64,000 nucleotides of DNA, from contig WELB01000192.1 of NCBI GenBank assembly GCA_009602725.1, positions 144,928 to 208,927 on the forward strand, in the 5' to 3' direction. This document shows, in pieces, positions 31,727 to 43,420 of this stretch. Positions within the stretch are counted from its first letter, which is position 1. Each line of letters begins with the position of its first letter. The DNA is from Spirogloea muscicola (lineage: Eukaryota > Streptophyta > Zygnematophyceae > Spirogloeales > Spirogloeaceae). A model generated the notes under the pieces. The model worked only from the letters and a program-made list of their open reading frames with translations, ran no database searches and was not told the DNA's origin. Made by a program: the position numbers and the translations under genes.

Positions 31727-34700
31727 CCTCGGTCGTGGACATCGAGGCGAGGCTGCGCGACGCCGATGCCCGCCGCCAGGTGCCGGACGGGCGCCTCCGC
31801 GGCGCTGCCCCGCGGGAGCGATAAGACCTCGCAGCAGCACATGAAAGGCAGGCGATCGAATCTCGGCGGCTGATCCGTGCGCCGGTTTTTGCGCCGCCCG
31901 CGGCAGCAATTCCACGACTGGCTGGCCAACAAGGCGCGGGGGCGCAAGCGGGCCGCCCAGGAGGCCGCGGCGTCGGCGGCGCTGGCGGCCGCCGCCAGCA
32001 GCCCCCAGGACCTCGTGCAGCGCCTGGAGGCCCGCGCCGTGGCGGCGCGCCAGAAGAAGTGCGCTCCGGAAGACCCCTGGCTCTCGATCATGCGATCAGT
32101 GTTCAATTCTTAATCATGTCGTCAGCTGCGCTGTGGCCCTGCCGAAGCAGCGTCAGACTGACGGGTTGTCGAGCTCGCTGCTGCCGCGATGCGCGGAGCA
32201 GGCTGGAGCGGCAGGGCCGGGAGCAGGCGCGGCTGGCGGCGGTGCAGGCGCTGCGGGCGCAGGCGCGGGGCGAGATCCTGGCCGCCCTGCAGCGGCGGCG
32301 GGAGGAGCTGGGCCTGCGCGCCGCCCGGCGCGCCGTGCAGGCCCAGGCCCAGCGGCTCGCCCGCGGCGAGCAGGACCGCCGGCGCCACGCCGCGGCGCGC
32401 GAGCGCGCCGCCAAGCTCTCTCAGGACCGCGCCCTCTTCCAGAGGTCCGGTCGCCGGGAGCACTCGATTGGCCCGTCGCTACCTGCTGACTCCAGTCAGT
32501 CTGCCTTGGCTTACATATGAGCCAGCCTGCTTCAGCACCTGGCAGCGGTACTGACAGCGTGCCTACATTGCGTCTCGCCATTGGTGTGAGTGCAGCCAGC
32601 GGGCGAAGCAGCTGCAGGCAGCGCTGCTGAGCAAGATCTCGCGCGCCAATGCGCGGCGTCTGGCGCTGCTGGCTGCAGAGCGCGAGCGCGCGGGGGCCAG
32701 CGCGGCTCTCGCACGCCAGGTGGCCGAGGCCGTTGCGGCGGAGCGCGAGCGCGAGCAGGTGGCGCTCATCGAGCGCCTCGAGGCCAAGCTGGCCAAGGCG
32801 CGGAGGCGGCGCGCGGAGATCCTGAAGAAGCGCGGCGGGTGCATCGGCACGGTACACAGCCACAGCCGGAATCCCGCGGCCAGCGGAGACCGCCTCTCAC
32901 GCAAGCTTACCAGGCGAGCCCTCCCCTCCTCCTTGCTGGCTTGATGGGGCAGTCTTCTGATAGCCACGGCCGACGTCAGCAGAGTCGGATATCTTAGCAT
33001 TTCTCTTTGTCTGACGCTGTAAGCATCGCCTGCTTCCTGCCCGGCACAGGTGTTGGCGCCAGTTCCGGGCGTCGCAGCAGACCACGTTGGCATTGGCGCA
33101 TGCGTTTGCGCGCTGTCGAGTGCAGCTCTCACTGTCAAGCGGTATCCCGTTCGAGCAGCTGGCGGCGCGCATCACGGCGCCGGCCACGCTGCGAGCCGCG
33201 CGGGCATTCCTCGTGCGCCTCGAGAGTCGCTTGCTCTCGCGCAGCTCTCAATCGTTACAAGGGGTTAGCAGCAATGTTAGTGGCAGCAAGGATGCCACGG
33301 AGGCAGCCGTAGACATCCAGCCTCTCCTAAGGCGGCTCGCAGGGCCCAAGCGCCGGGCGGCGAGGAAAGGCGGCCCGGCCCTTGGCGCTGGGCTCGCTGG
33401 ATCCCTTGGCGACAGCGTCTCTGGCAGCAGCGGCACCGTCGAGGGCGCGCCGTTGGAGCGCTACCCGGCGCGCATCTTCCTGTGCAGCTACATGGTGCTG
33501 AGCCAGCCGGCGGTCGTCTTCAACCAGCATGGCGTCCATGAGGAGGCCCTCACAGCTGCAGCGGGCACGTTGGTTCCCGCCTTTGAGGAGCTCCTGGCTG
33601 CCATCCTCTCTGCCTGCAGCAACGGCAGTGGCAGCAGCAATGCTGGCGGCAGCGTCAGGAGGGAGGGCGGTGCACTGCCCTCCTCTGGCTCCCCCCTCCC
33701 TCTCCCCAGCTCGCTCCACCTTCCCCCTCCGGCTCCAACCCGCCTTTCGCCACCACCCTCGTTGCCAGAACCACCAATCACTTCAGCAAGCGGCGCTGGG
33801 AGCTCGGATCCACCCCTCGTCTTTGGCGGCAGACTGCGGAAGCCCTTTGCGAGCTACCTGGCGGCGTTTGATGCCGCGTGGGTTGTGTACCTGGAGCGCT
33901 TTGTCGCGTGGAAGTTGCGGGACCAGGTGCAGCTGGAGGAGGACCTCATCAGCATGGCGTGCCAGCTGGAGGCCTCCATGCTGGCCAAGTGCCAGTCGCC
34001 CGCCACCGGCGCCGGCCCCTCACCAACACGCTCGCATGACCTCGCCGCCATCCGCCACCAGGCACGCCACCGGCCCCCACCGACTTGCGGCTTGTGGGCG
34101 GAGCTGGGAGCAGCACAACAGCGACATGTCTGCACCTAATGTGCACTTTAGCAGTGTGCAGGTTAGGCAATGCGAGTGCAAGTTAGGTACAATCATGTCC
34201 TGGTACTCATTCATCCAGCAGCGGTTGTCTTGCCAGGTCGCTGGCGACCAGCAGCTCCTGAGAGAGAAGGTCCTGCGGCTGACCGGGCCGTCCGGCGAGG
34301 CCCGTATGGACGCGGCGCTGGGAGCTGTGCGGGCTGCCGTGGCCCAGAGGAGCCCGGGGTTTGAGCTGCCCACGCCGCCTGCCCGCTCAGACAGCCCCGA
34401 GGGTGGCGTCCAGCGGCCCGACCCCAGCTCTCAGACACCTCCCCGGGCTCGTCGATCGCTCTTCCCAGCCTCTTCCTCGCCAGCTCCGCTGCCTGCTGGG
34501 CCAGCAGCAGCGACATCCTCCGTCAAACGGGTGGCAGGAAGCCCTGTGAGCCTGCGCACGAGCTCGGAGAACGAGCGCCTTGTTCAGGAGATGCTGCTGA
34601 GCGGAGATGCCTGGCAGCTTCCCGCCAAGGGGTCGGCACCTGCAAGTGCTGCTCTCACAGGAGGCACTGCCCAAGTCCTGCAGGTACATGTTCCATATCT

Positions 34701-37700
34701 GGCTGTGACGGGTGGCGGTGCTTGGATTGTGGTCTGGGTTGACGTCCAAGCCAGTGTGAGAGTTAGGCTAGCGTTCTGTAATTGCTCTGGATCCCCCGTT
34801 GCAATCTTCATATGTGGGGCTTGACCGCTTCAGGTTCTGCAATGAAGAGCAGGATGGAAATATGTCAAGGCCCTTGGACATGCCCAGGTCGTGCCATGCG
34901 CAGCGCTCACTGCCCACAGCATCCCGGCATTCTGTGACGGCAGGCAAGGGTGCGGTCCACGATGGAGAGCGCGTTCTGGGACTCGGTGCTGGAGGGCCTG
35001 CTGCAGGTGCCGCCTGACAACTCCCGCATCACCGCCCTGGTCAGCGAGGTCCGCGCCGAGCTGGCCGCGCTCTCGCCCGCCAGCTGGCGGCCTGCGCTCG
35101 AGGAGGCCCTGGACGCCGACCTCCTGGTGCAAGTGAGCCTCCTATGCTGGCCCCACTGCAGCCTCTCCCAGATGCCCGTATTCTCGTCCTTTGGCAAAGC
35201 TTTCGCGTGCCAGTCCTATCTGTCTGGTGCACTCGTGACGTGCAAGGTTGCCGAACTGATCAGGCACCTGCCTGCCCTGTGCGTCGTTCCTCATTTAGGT
35301 GCTGGCAACAGGCTCCCTGGACTTTACCTACATGCGCCAGCTGCTGAACTACTCGGTCGACTACATGCTGAGGCTTGGAGCGCCGTCGCGGGACGCGGAA
35401 ACCAGGCTTGCTCACAGGAAGCTCCTGGAGGAGCTGAGTGCAGAGATGGAGAGTGGCTGCCAGGATCCCTGTGAGGGCGAGGAGGCTGTGGAGGGCAAGA
35501 GGCGGCGCGCCTTTATCGCGACGGTCGTGCGAGGCCTGCAGTTCCTCTTCACCCAGCTGCAGGTGCTCCGCGCTGCTTGCCTGGGCAGTCTTGTCACAGC
35601 AACCTGTGAGCAGTCATACTGCAAAAGAAATCTGACAGGCAGTTTTGCTTGCAGTCGCAGCAGACCTGGTGTTTGCTGCTCGTGGGGCTGGTGCATGCAG
35701 TCGGAATCCATTGCTGTGTTCAGCAGGTGCTCACAGTGGCTTCGAGGCAGCGACATGGAGGTCCTGACTGAAGCTCTGACGGACGCATCCTCCTCGCTTG
35801 CCAAGTAGGTGCTGAAACAGGACATCAGCAAGGCGCACCTGCGGCAGCTTGCGCCGCTGGTCCAGGGCTCCGCCGGCGTCGCCTACCTGCGCCAAGCATT
35901 TGCCGCTCGCTGGGGCTTCCCTCTCATACCCTCTTCCCCGACGCCCGCTGTGGAGCCCCAGGCTGCTCGCCTGGCAGCGCTGCTTCCCAGGACCGCGGCA
36001 TTCTTAGCATACGCCAGCAGTTATGTTGCAAGTGCTCGCGAGGAGCTCGAGGCAAGCCGGCTGGCGGCTCGACAGGGTCTCACCTCATCGGCGCCTGCAG
36101 TGACAACAGCGGGCTCCAGCACCAGCACTTCCAAGGGCAGTGCTGGTGTGGCCCCCTTGGGGACGATGAAGACTGGCGGCAGCGTCTTGCCTGTGAAGAG
36201 GCAATCCACTCCGGCTCCCTCATCCACATTGCCATCAGGTGGGGACAACCCTCTTTCTGACTGACAATTCTCTGAGCTTGAGCAGATTGTGCTCACGTAC
36301 CTGCTTGCTGATAAGTGCACGTCACCAGGTGTCAAAATCAGAAGCTGTAGATTGTTCTTCAGTTTCTTGGAACCGCAACATTGTACCTTGCTGACACTAC
36401 TCAGCTGATCAAACAACCGATGTCTTTCAGCAAGGTTGCGTAGAGACAGCCTGCCCATTCTACAGCTCCTTAAACTTCCTCATTGTCTGACATGCCTAAG
36501 CAAATTGGTGAGATGGTCAACTTGACACTTTATCTCTTGTCTGTCCACTGGCCCTTGTTAACATCTCCATATGACTTGTCGCATGAGCAGGCAGCCAGAA
36601 GTCAAGGCAGCTGGACTGGGCCGCTGCTGATGTCAAGCTACGCTTGGGGCTCCTAAGACTCGTGCAGAATCCACATGACCACACTTTGCTGGATCTGCCC
36701 GAGACACTGGAGCTAGATCTTGACAGGGTCCGCAATATGCAGGAGCACTTCCAACAAGTCCTAGTTCTGGCCACAGGGTAAGCACGCCCAGCTTGTCTCA
36801 TGTGCCGGCTGGCCAAAATGTAAACTAAATGAAGCAGTTCTGCTCATGTGCTAGTATATGACATGCTCATGTACTAGTTTCTTCCAAAGAGCCACCATGG
36901 TCGACCTTGCTTTTGTGAGAGATATTCCAGCTTCTTTCATTGGAGCAAGGAGCAGTATATCGCTCTCTTGGCTGGCCAGTGAGGATATTCTAGCAAGTAT
37001 CCTGTAGACTTCATTCGGCTGATGGACGGAACTCATCAAGACTACTACTTTCTCGTGCCATTGTTTCTTTTCTTGCTCTTATTTTTATTCGATGGCTTGT
37101 GCTGCTTTTGATGCAGGTCACTTGTGCTCCGTCAGGGCCTTGTAGCAAGGCCCACAAGCAAGACAGGTGCGGTGGAGGTGTTTGATGCTACCATGGCGAG
37201 GTTCCGTGAGTTAGTGGCTGCCCCTGATGTGAGCCTGGCAGCCCTCGGGGAGCTTTTGGAGGGTGCTCTTGAGGAGCACTTGACGCCACTGGCCTCCAGG
37301 TCAGAGCGGTGTGGGTCGGTCTGCAGGTACACATTAATAAGTACAGTGTATGCTTCTCCTGTTAAGAACACGCAATGAGATATACGAGAACGTACCAGTG
37401 TACCAATGTCTTGTAGCAGGGACCGTTAATGGCATGATCGGTGCTGTGTCGGTTCCCTTAACCATGCTTGCCGTGTCTGCAAGCTGGTGCATCACTCAGC
37501 TCACTGGATCTTGGCATGCTGACCTTCAAACGTAGCTGATCAAGACCTCTGTTTTGCAGGACATTGTCTGCAGACACTGGCGACCAAGGGCACTCTGCTG
37601 AAGCATGCGTTGGGTCTCTGACTCGCGTGCTGGCAAAGGCGTTGCAACCTGGCGACCCTGTCTTCACGCTTGTGTCAGCAGCCATCGGCAGAGCACTTGC

Positions 37701-37893
37701 ATCGCTGCTCCTGCTGGGGTCGGCCTCGAGCGAGGGCCTCGCTGTGGCCGAGCATGACCTGCGGCGGGCAGGCGCTGCGGCTCTGCTGCCCGACCTGCGC
37801 CAGCTGGCCGAGTGCGCCGACCTCCTCGCCACCGTCAACCTCCGCGTCCACAAGCCACTGTATGAAGCCCTCGCCCTTAATGTACAGCAGTAG
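31727..37893 (+). CDS. T-complex protein 11 (TCP11 domain) family, 5' end in gap
   Basis: A large TCP11-domain protein of the plant type. Molecular function in plants is poorly defined; the animal relative is linked to sperm signalling. Exons after the gap are 31727-31779, 31907-32058, 32202-32444, 32596-32913, 33050-34061, 34237-34683, 34944-35132, 35299-35562, 35809-36238, 36591-36777, 37117-37299 and 37560-37893, all in phase, about 1270 residues visible. It opens with VVDIEARLRDADARRQ, continues with long Arg/Ala/Glu coiled-coil segments (QRLEARAVAARQKK; LIERLEAKLAKARRRRAEIL), then CWRQF, GIPFEQLAARI, LERYPARIFLCSYMVLSQPA, FDAAWVVYLERFVAWKLRDQ, DQQLLREKVLRLTG, MESAFWDSVLEGL, ISKAHLRQLAPLVQGSAGVA and LAKALQPGDPVFTLVSAAIG, which match the plant family in order. 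Two introns start with GC (after 32913 and 34061). A Ser/Pro-rich stretch (about 33640-33800) looks like a lineage-specific insert. The start codon is not visible. Confidence 0.9.
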
Positions 37894-38645
37894 GAGTAGC
37901 ACTCACTGCACAGCCTCGTATAGTACCCAGCCAGCCGTTATTTGGCGTCAGATGCCGGCTGACGACCTGTCAGGGTGAGTGCCACATCTGTTCATACAGG
38001 AGGAATAAGTAGCAGCAGCAGCAGCCCTCAGCCTCATTCTCCAACACTGTTCCGCGTGCAAGCAGCGCGGTGTACTACGTGCATGCCAGCTGATATTGCA
38101 GGCAATGGGCGAGGAGTGTCCAGTGATGCTTAGTGCATTTCCATTAATCTGTTGGGATGAAAGGACTTGAAGGCCGCCTACGCTTGCTTCTAGGTATTTG
38201 AGCCACATTTGTAGTCCAAGAGACTGCAAACACGACACGACACTTTATGTGGGTGTCAAAAGGCCTGCCCCCGTGGCTAAAATGACGACAACTGTGCTAG
38301 TGACATCGGTCTGCACATGGTGAAAAGCGAAATGCTGCAAAGTTGAAAAGTTTGAAGAGTTCTGCAACTGTTGCTGAGCCCTTATGCCAAACAGCTGCCA
38401 CTAGCCATTCAGTATGCCATACCAGCACAAGCACCTGAAATTCCTCATGTCGAGGAGGACTAGTTACCCTGTGAAAGTGGACTTATTGACTCGGTTTATA
38501 AGTACTGCCTGAATATTCTTAAGGCTGGCTCCTGGAGGAAGGGAAGAGATGGGTGGTTGCGTTACATCTTCAAGCATTGCAGCAGTCGAGCAACCTTTCT
38601 ACTGGCTCTTAGGTGAGCCATGCAACATGACACAACCGTACCACT
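37894..38645. other. Intergenic region between convergent genes
   Basis: The T-complex 11 gene and the Cys-rich gene end toward each other. I see no LINE tail, repeat or coding frame here; it should hold both 3' UTRs and poly(A) signals. Confidence 0.6.
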
Positions 38646-41600
38646 TTAGCGCGGAGGGTACCCCTGTGGATAGCCCTGAGGAGGGTAGCCCTGCGGCGGC
38701 GGGTAGCCCTGAGGAGGGTAGCCCTGCGGCGGCGGGTAGCCCTGTGCAGGGTAGCCGGGTGCTGGGTATCCTGCAGGCGCTGGGTATGGCTGGCCCTGCG
38801 GGGGGTATCCTGCTGGAGGATGTTGTGGTGCATAGGGAGCCGGCGGCTGGGGCGGATAGCCCTGTGGGTAAGTCTGAGGAGGAGGACCCTGCGCGTATGG
38901 GATTGTCTGCGGACAAGCCACAAAAAAGTTCAACAAAGGCTTAATGTGCTGAATCAAGGCCGACACCTGGATATCGCAGGAAGTGGACAAAAGCAACTTC
39001 AATAACATGTGTTTCCTGGAAACAGATAGCAGTGTAAAAGTATGTATGTCACTGATTATAGGAACTTGTGACAACAAGTGTTAGGTGTCACTATGGCTCA
39101 GGTTATAGAAGGAGAAAGTGGAAGGGGCATGACATCATTGTGGACCCGCAACTTGCTGCTTCGTCTATGAGATTGTCTAAGATGCAAGAGCAAAGTCGAT
39201 CGAGAAGTGAGGGTGCAACTCACTTCATCCCTTCTCATCTGCTGCGGTGCCGGCGGAGCCATGACAGGAGCGCCCCCAAATTTGCCATCCCGCTTGTCCA
39301 GCTCAAGCTTGTGCTGAGTCTGTAATCCGAGATAACATCCCAGGTGTTAACGAGAAGGGGCCCGACCACGCCCCACTGGAGGAATTCAGGGCGCCCAACA
39401 TGACACACCTAAAGAATAGACAGGTGCTGGGAAGATGGATGGCACAAATGAGAACACTGCCTAAGTTGCTAGATCTCAGAGTAGCATGGCTGGAGAAATA
39501 TACCTGCATGCAGGCGCAAACACTGAAGCAGCAGAACAGGATCAGATTCAGTGAGTGTGTTAGCAACAGTGATGAGAGTGACAAAAACCAATTCTGAGAA
39601 TGTGAGACTGAAAGCTTCAATGTGCATCCTCCAGGTGCTACACAAATAAGAAACTGCTTGGCTGTCATAACATTCTTGCATCGTGCAAAGCCATGCATGC
39701 CTGAGTACCTGCAATATACAATGTCGGAAAGCAAGTTCAGAATGTTGGCAGCCTCTTGAAGGTCGCCGTTGCCACTGATTGCAGCAATGCACGAGAAAAT
39801 GCAGGCAACTTGCTGTAGGATCAGCATAAAGCCCTGCAATAGCCATTTGGATTGGTTGTTCAGGAGGAGGGCTGCAAAAGGAAGCCACGAGTGTTCTCAA
39901 AGTGCAATCTCTTTTTTGACAAAGCACGTGCAGTCTATGTGCCATGTCTCTTAAATTGAACCAGTTGCTTCCATGATGGCCACTGTGCACTTGGTTAAGC
40001 CTCTCCGCCGGCTGATCAAATACCAACTAACAATGGAAGAGACGGAGGACTTAAGCTTCAATAAGACTGAACACAGTGAGTGACTCACGATGATGCAATT
40101 GTCACATTTAGTTGTCTGTATGTTGAACTCGTCCTGGAGCAAGAAGCGCGTGGATGCAACGGAGTTGGCGAAGCAACAGAATACCTGCATGAAAGCACTA
40201 GGCTGGTGTGAGGTACGTTACGATCTCTGGTAAGTTGGCTTGCATCAGACCCCCAAAGTTGTGCTTGTTAACACTCGTAACTCAGAGATAGCTCTGACAG
40301 TCCGTCTCCTGGCCTTGTCAACAGTAGAGCCGTACAGCAATCCTGAGCTGAGAACATGCTGTCAACCTGTCCTTCACTGCTGCCTGCTAGGCTGTTGCAG
40401 CCGTCCAGGCTTCAGCCAGCAGCGCTAGGTTGTTCAAAGCTGAAGGTGCACATTGCAGAAGTGCCATGGTGCAAAACCTAGATCCCGTGCCAATGAGATG
40501 ATGTGCTTCGGAATGAACGCCTGGAAAAAGGAGAGCTCACTCACTTCCAAGCAGAGGCAAAACTCCGGGCACTTGGATTCGCCACAGTGGCCACTGCAAG
40601 GAAGATATCCTCCACAACATTGGTACCTGCGCAACGAATCCTTGAGGTAGTGTAAGTAAGAGTGAAGCAAGCTTCAAGCTCCAGCATAGGTTCTCCAGCC
40701 GGAGCAGAATTTGCAGGCAAGCGATAGGATGACCATTGGCCCCTAGTGTCAGGTTGTGCTACGCCATTGGCTAGACATAGGCACGAAATCTCACAAGCCA
40801 AGGACATGCAGACATTGGCTTAAAATGCCATTTTCGCACCTGGTCATGTCATCATACAAAGTTCTCTTCCGCAGGAGGTAGGATACACAGGAGCCACTGG
40901 CAAGAGAAGCAGACAGTCAAAGAGCGCCGATGTGAGAAGCCAGCAATCCATCCCCATTAAAGGCTGCTACACGGGGTGTGCTCCAGACTGCCCATTGCAC
41001 CGCTCATCATCTCAGGGACTTCCATTCAGATAAATGCTATCATTGCGATTTTCAAGAGTAATGGCCGCATAGGACAGGGCTATTTGAAACTTGATAGACT
41101 GCAGAAAGGTTCATAGCACATCATTGTGCTTGGTTACGGGCTGAGGAGCTCACCAAAATGCAGAAAACATGCAATCTGGACAGAAGCAGCAGATTAGAAG
41201 CGGAAGCAGCCACAATGCAACCAGCAGTCAGTGCATGGCGAGTACCTCAAGCTTGTCCACAACTCAAAGTGCGACTGCATTGACCGTCTATTATGCAACA
41301 GCCGGCAAGAGGGCTGACTGATGACTCTGCCAAAAGCAAGACCAAGCGAATGGGAGCAAATCGTGCTCCACTTGCAAACATTCGCTGCTTAAATAGAGCG
41401 CTGAGCCAAGGCAATCTGCGATGGCGCTCGGAGCTGCAGCTCCAGGGCAATCAGGGGCAGGCGGCATAGAGACAGGGCGACTGCGATGGCACGAATGCCA
41501 AAGAAGCTCAACGGGTTGCTCAGAGGAGCAACGTCGTCGCGCCAGGCGGCGCGTCGCCAAGGGGCGCGCGTCACCAAGGGGCTGGACGTAAAGACGGCCA

Positions 41601-41770
41601 GCCAAGCCGAGCTGAATGCAGGGCGACAGGGCAGAGCGGAGAGCAGGGCGGGGCGGCTGGCGCTCACATCCGCAGTCGGCCTGAGGCGCGTGCATGAGGT
41701 CGGTGTGCCAGTTGTGCGCGTAGTTCTGCCGCGCCTGCATCTTCTCCACGTTCATCTTGTTGATCGACAT
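38646..41770 (-). CDS. Cys-rich membrane-associated protein of a plant/algal family, PQGYPP tail
   Basis: I recall this as a conserved plant family without a settled function. Exons in transcript order are 41770-41668, 41175-41154 (22 nt), 40896-40840, 40626-40545, 40184-40089, 39833-39709, 39522-39504 (19 nt), 39319-39224 and 38906-38646: 286 residues, every junction GT-AG and in phase. The core reads NYAHNWHTDLM, YCMFSAFCGSCVSYLLRKR, CCGGYLPCSGHCGESKCPEF, CLCLEVFCCFANSVASTRFL, QDEFNIQTTKCDNCII, a hydrophobic stretch GFMLILQQVACIFSCIAAI, then VYCSVCACMQTQHKLELDKR and DGKFG. The C-terminus is a repetitive PQGYPP/PAPGYPAQGY tail of about 85 residues, the kind seen in many peripheral membrane proteins. 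The many CC and CxxC pairs suggest metal binding or palmitoylation (inference). The ATG at 41770 is chosen because conservation starts soon after it. The plus-strand frame over the tail is a shadow. Confidence 0.85.
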
Positions 41771-41870
41771 GGCTGCCGGCGCCGCGGCTGCCCGGCCCGG
41801 TGGCCACCGCCAAGCTTGTGGCCACGCCGCGGCGACGAGCCCGCGCTCCGGCTGCGCCGCCGGCCGAGAC

Positions 41871-41923
41871 NNNNNNNNNNNNNNNNNNNNNNNNNNNNNN
41901 NNNNNNNNNNNNNNNNNNNNNNN
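41871..41923. other. Assembly gap (53 N)
   Basis: A short N run in GC-rich DNA just upstream of the Cys-rich gene. Confidence 1.
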
Positions 41924-42009
41924 AGGCCGCCCAGCACGAGCGCCCGCGCCAGCGCCGTGGCGGGGCCCGTGTTGGGCAGCTTCACGTTGCGCAGGTTGTT
42001 GAGGTTCAT
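41924..42009 (-). pseudogene. Possible first exon of a prohibitin-like gene
   Basis: On the minus strand an ATG at 42009 opens MNLNNLRNVKLPNTGPATAL followed by ARALVLGG, and then the assembly gap. The start resembles the N-terminus of plant prohibitins (MNxNNVKVPK...ALxKxGVIGG), which are inner mitochondrial membrane scaffolds. Nothing after the gap continues it: the next 100 bases belong to the 5' flank of the Cys-rich gene. It is therefore a stray exon, a misjoin, or a chance likeness. Confidence 0.3.
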
Positions 42010-42385
42010 GGCGGCGGCGGCGGCGACGGCGGCGCCGGCGCCGGCGCCGCGCCCCGAGGCGGGGCTCGCCTTGGCGTAGCGGCAGTTCCCAAGGAGCCGT
42101 TACTAGGAGGGGGCAAGTCGCGATAAGATGAGGCTAAGCGGGTGTGACGCCCGCCGTCGATCTCAGATCGAGGCCCTGTCGAGCCGTCGATAGCGGATGC
42201 TATCGCCGCCGAGTACCCGCCCGCCTCAGCTGCCACACCGGCGGGGCGACGACTTCCCCGACCGCCCTTGGTCGGTCCGCCTTTTCACAGCCGTGGCCAC
42301 CTCGTGGAAGAGCTCTTTCCCTCCTGCTTCCTCTCTTTTCCGCTCGACTTCCACCCACGTTCCGCATGCGGCTATCCACATCTTA
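42010..42385. other. No gene recognised
   Basis: GC-rich sequence at 42010-42110 (a possible promoter of the exon above) and then unassigned text. 42270-42345 (ttttcacagccgtggccacc, gtggaagagctctttccctc) resembles a diverged LINE tail. Confidence 0.35.
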
Positions 42386-42660
42386 CAACGGTCCCAGGCT
42401 TACGCAGTGCATCTGCGGGCAGGCCGCGCTATGGCTGCTGCTTCCGGGTCTCGTCGGGGTGCCTCTTTTCCCGCAGTCGCTGCTTTGCTCGTAATTTGGC
42501 CCCTTCGAACCTTGTCAATTCTTTTCGGGCTGGCTTCTCACAGCCCTTGCCCCCATTGGGAGAGCCACTTCCTCTTCTTTTCCAGCTGCAATCACTTCGA
42601 CTTGCGGCTACTGAGTCAAGGGTACAAGGCTCCCACATAAAAGAGCAAGCGCGGCCAGAT
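42386..42660 (+). mobile_element. LINE family 1 3' end, A type
   Basis: On the plus strand, QAYAVHLRAGRAMAAASGSR is the conserved C-terminal segment. It is followed by the A-type tail at about 42495-42570 (gtcaattcttttcgggctgg, then cttctcacagcccttg) and a second scrap, HFDLRLLSQGY, at about 42594-42626. It is 5'-truncated. Confidence 0.75.
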
Positions 42661-43420
42661 TAACTGGTGGCTGGGACAGGCCAGCCCAAAAGAATGGACA
42701 AGGTCTGAAGGAGCCAGAGTGCTAAGGACTGAGACAGCAGCAAGCGAACTCTCAGTAACCTTTAGTCAGTAGATGCAAATCTGAATAGCTAGCAGGCTCC
42801 CACTTTGTAGTCTCTTGCATAGCTGTGGTGGCGCCTTCTTGGCCTTCGGACCTTGTTCATTCTTTCTGGGTCATTCACAGCCCCCGCCCCGTGTGGAAGA
42901 GCTCACTTATACATGCCTTCTGCATGAGTAGCGTACTGCCTCGGCTTGGCCTCCCATTTGCTCCAAGCGCGTCTCCCTTCCTTTCCCCTTAGGACCTTGT
43001 CCCATTTTTCGGACTGGCTTTTCACAGCCCTTGCCCCCATTGGAGCGTAAGGTCATCTTCGAAGAGCCACCCTTCATTTTCGCTGCTGCTAGTCATTGCC
43101 GACTTGCGGCTAATTCCGACTGGCGGCTTTTGACTGGTATCACCAAGTGGCTATCTGCAGCAGCCACCTGTATTGCTCAGGTTGCGCTTCTGTGTTGGGG
43201 TTCCTGCCGGATGTTGTAACTCATTTTTGCCTTATTCTCAGGACCTTATATAATTGGCACACCCTCTACTGGGAGTGCTTCTACTGGGAGTGCTTCGTAG
43301 CTGATTACTTTCTTCTTGTGCTTGTTCCTCTCAGTGCTTCCCCTGGCCCCTTCTCAAAGTTTGTCGTTCTTTTTGGAGCTGGCCTTTCCCAGCCCCTATC
43401 CTCTATGGGCTGCAGCGCCA
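42661..43420. repeat. Series of LINE tail remnants
   Basis: A minus-strand tail lies at about 42666-42715 (ggctgggacaggccagccca). Plus-strand tails lie at about 42855-42900, 43005-43045 (ttttcacagcccttgccccc) and 43365-43412 (gagctggcctttcccagccc). At 43259-43300 TACTGGGAGTGCTTC is duplicated in tandem. No gene. Confidence 0.5.

Noticed and set aside
31099-31824. Long open frames reading through the N gap
   Set aside because: Ns are translated as unknown residues; only the short DIEARLRDADARRQ end after the gap is supported.
38549-38944. Plus-strand open frame over the Gly/Ser/Pro repeat
   Set aside because: It is antisense to the PQGYPP tail of the Cys-rich gene, whose spliced frame is conserved and in phase.
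41757-42126. GGGHRAG in a minus-strand frame as the prohibitin NVDGGHRA motif
   Set aside because: It sits in the GC-rich 5' flank of the Cys-rich gene without the residues that normally surround it; probably chance.
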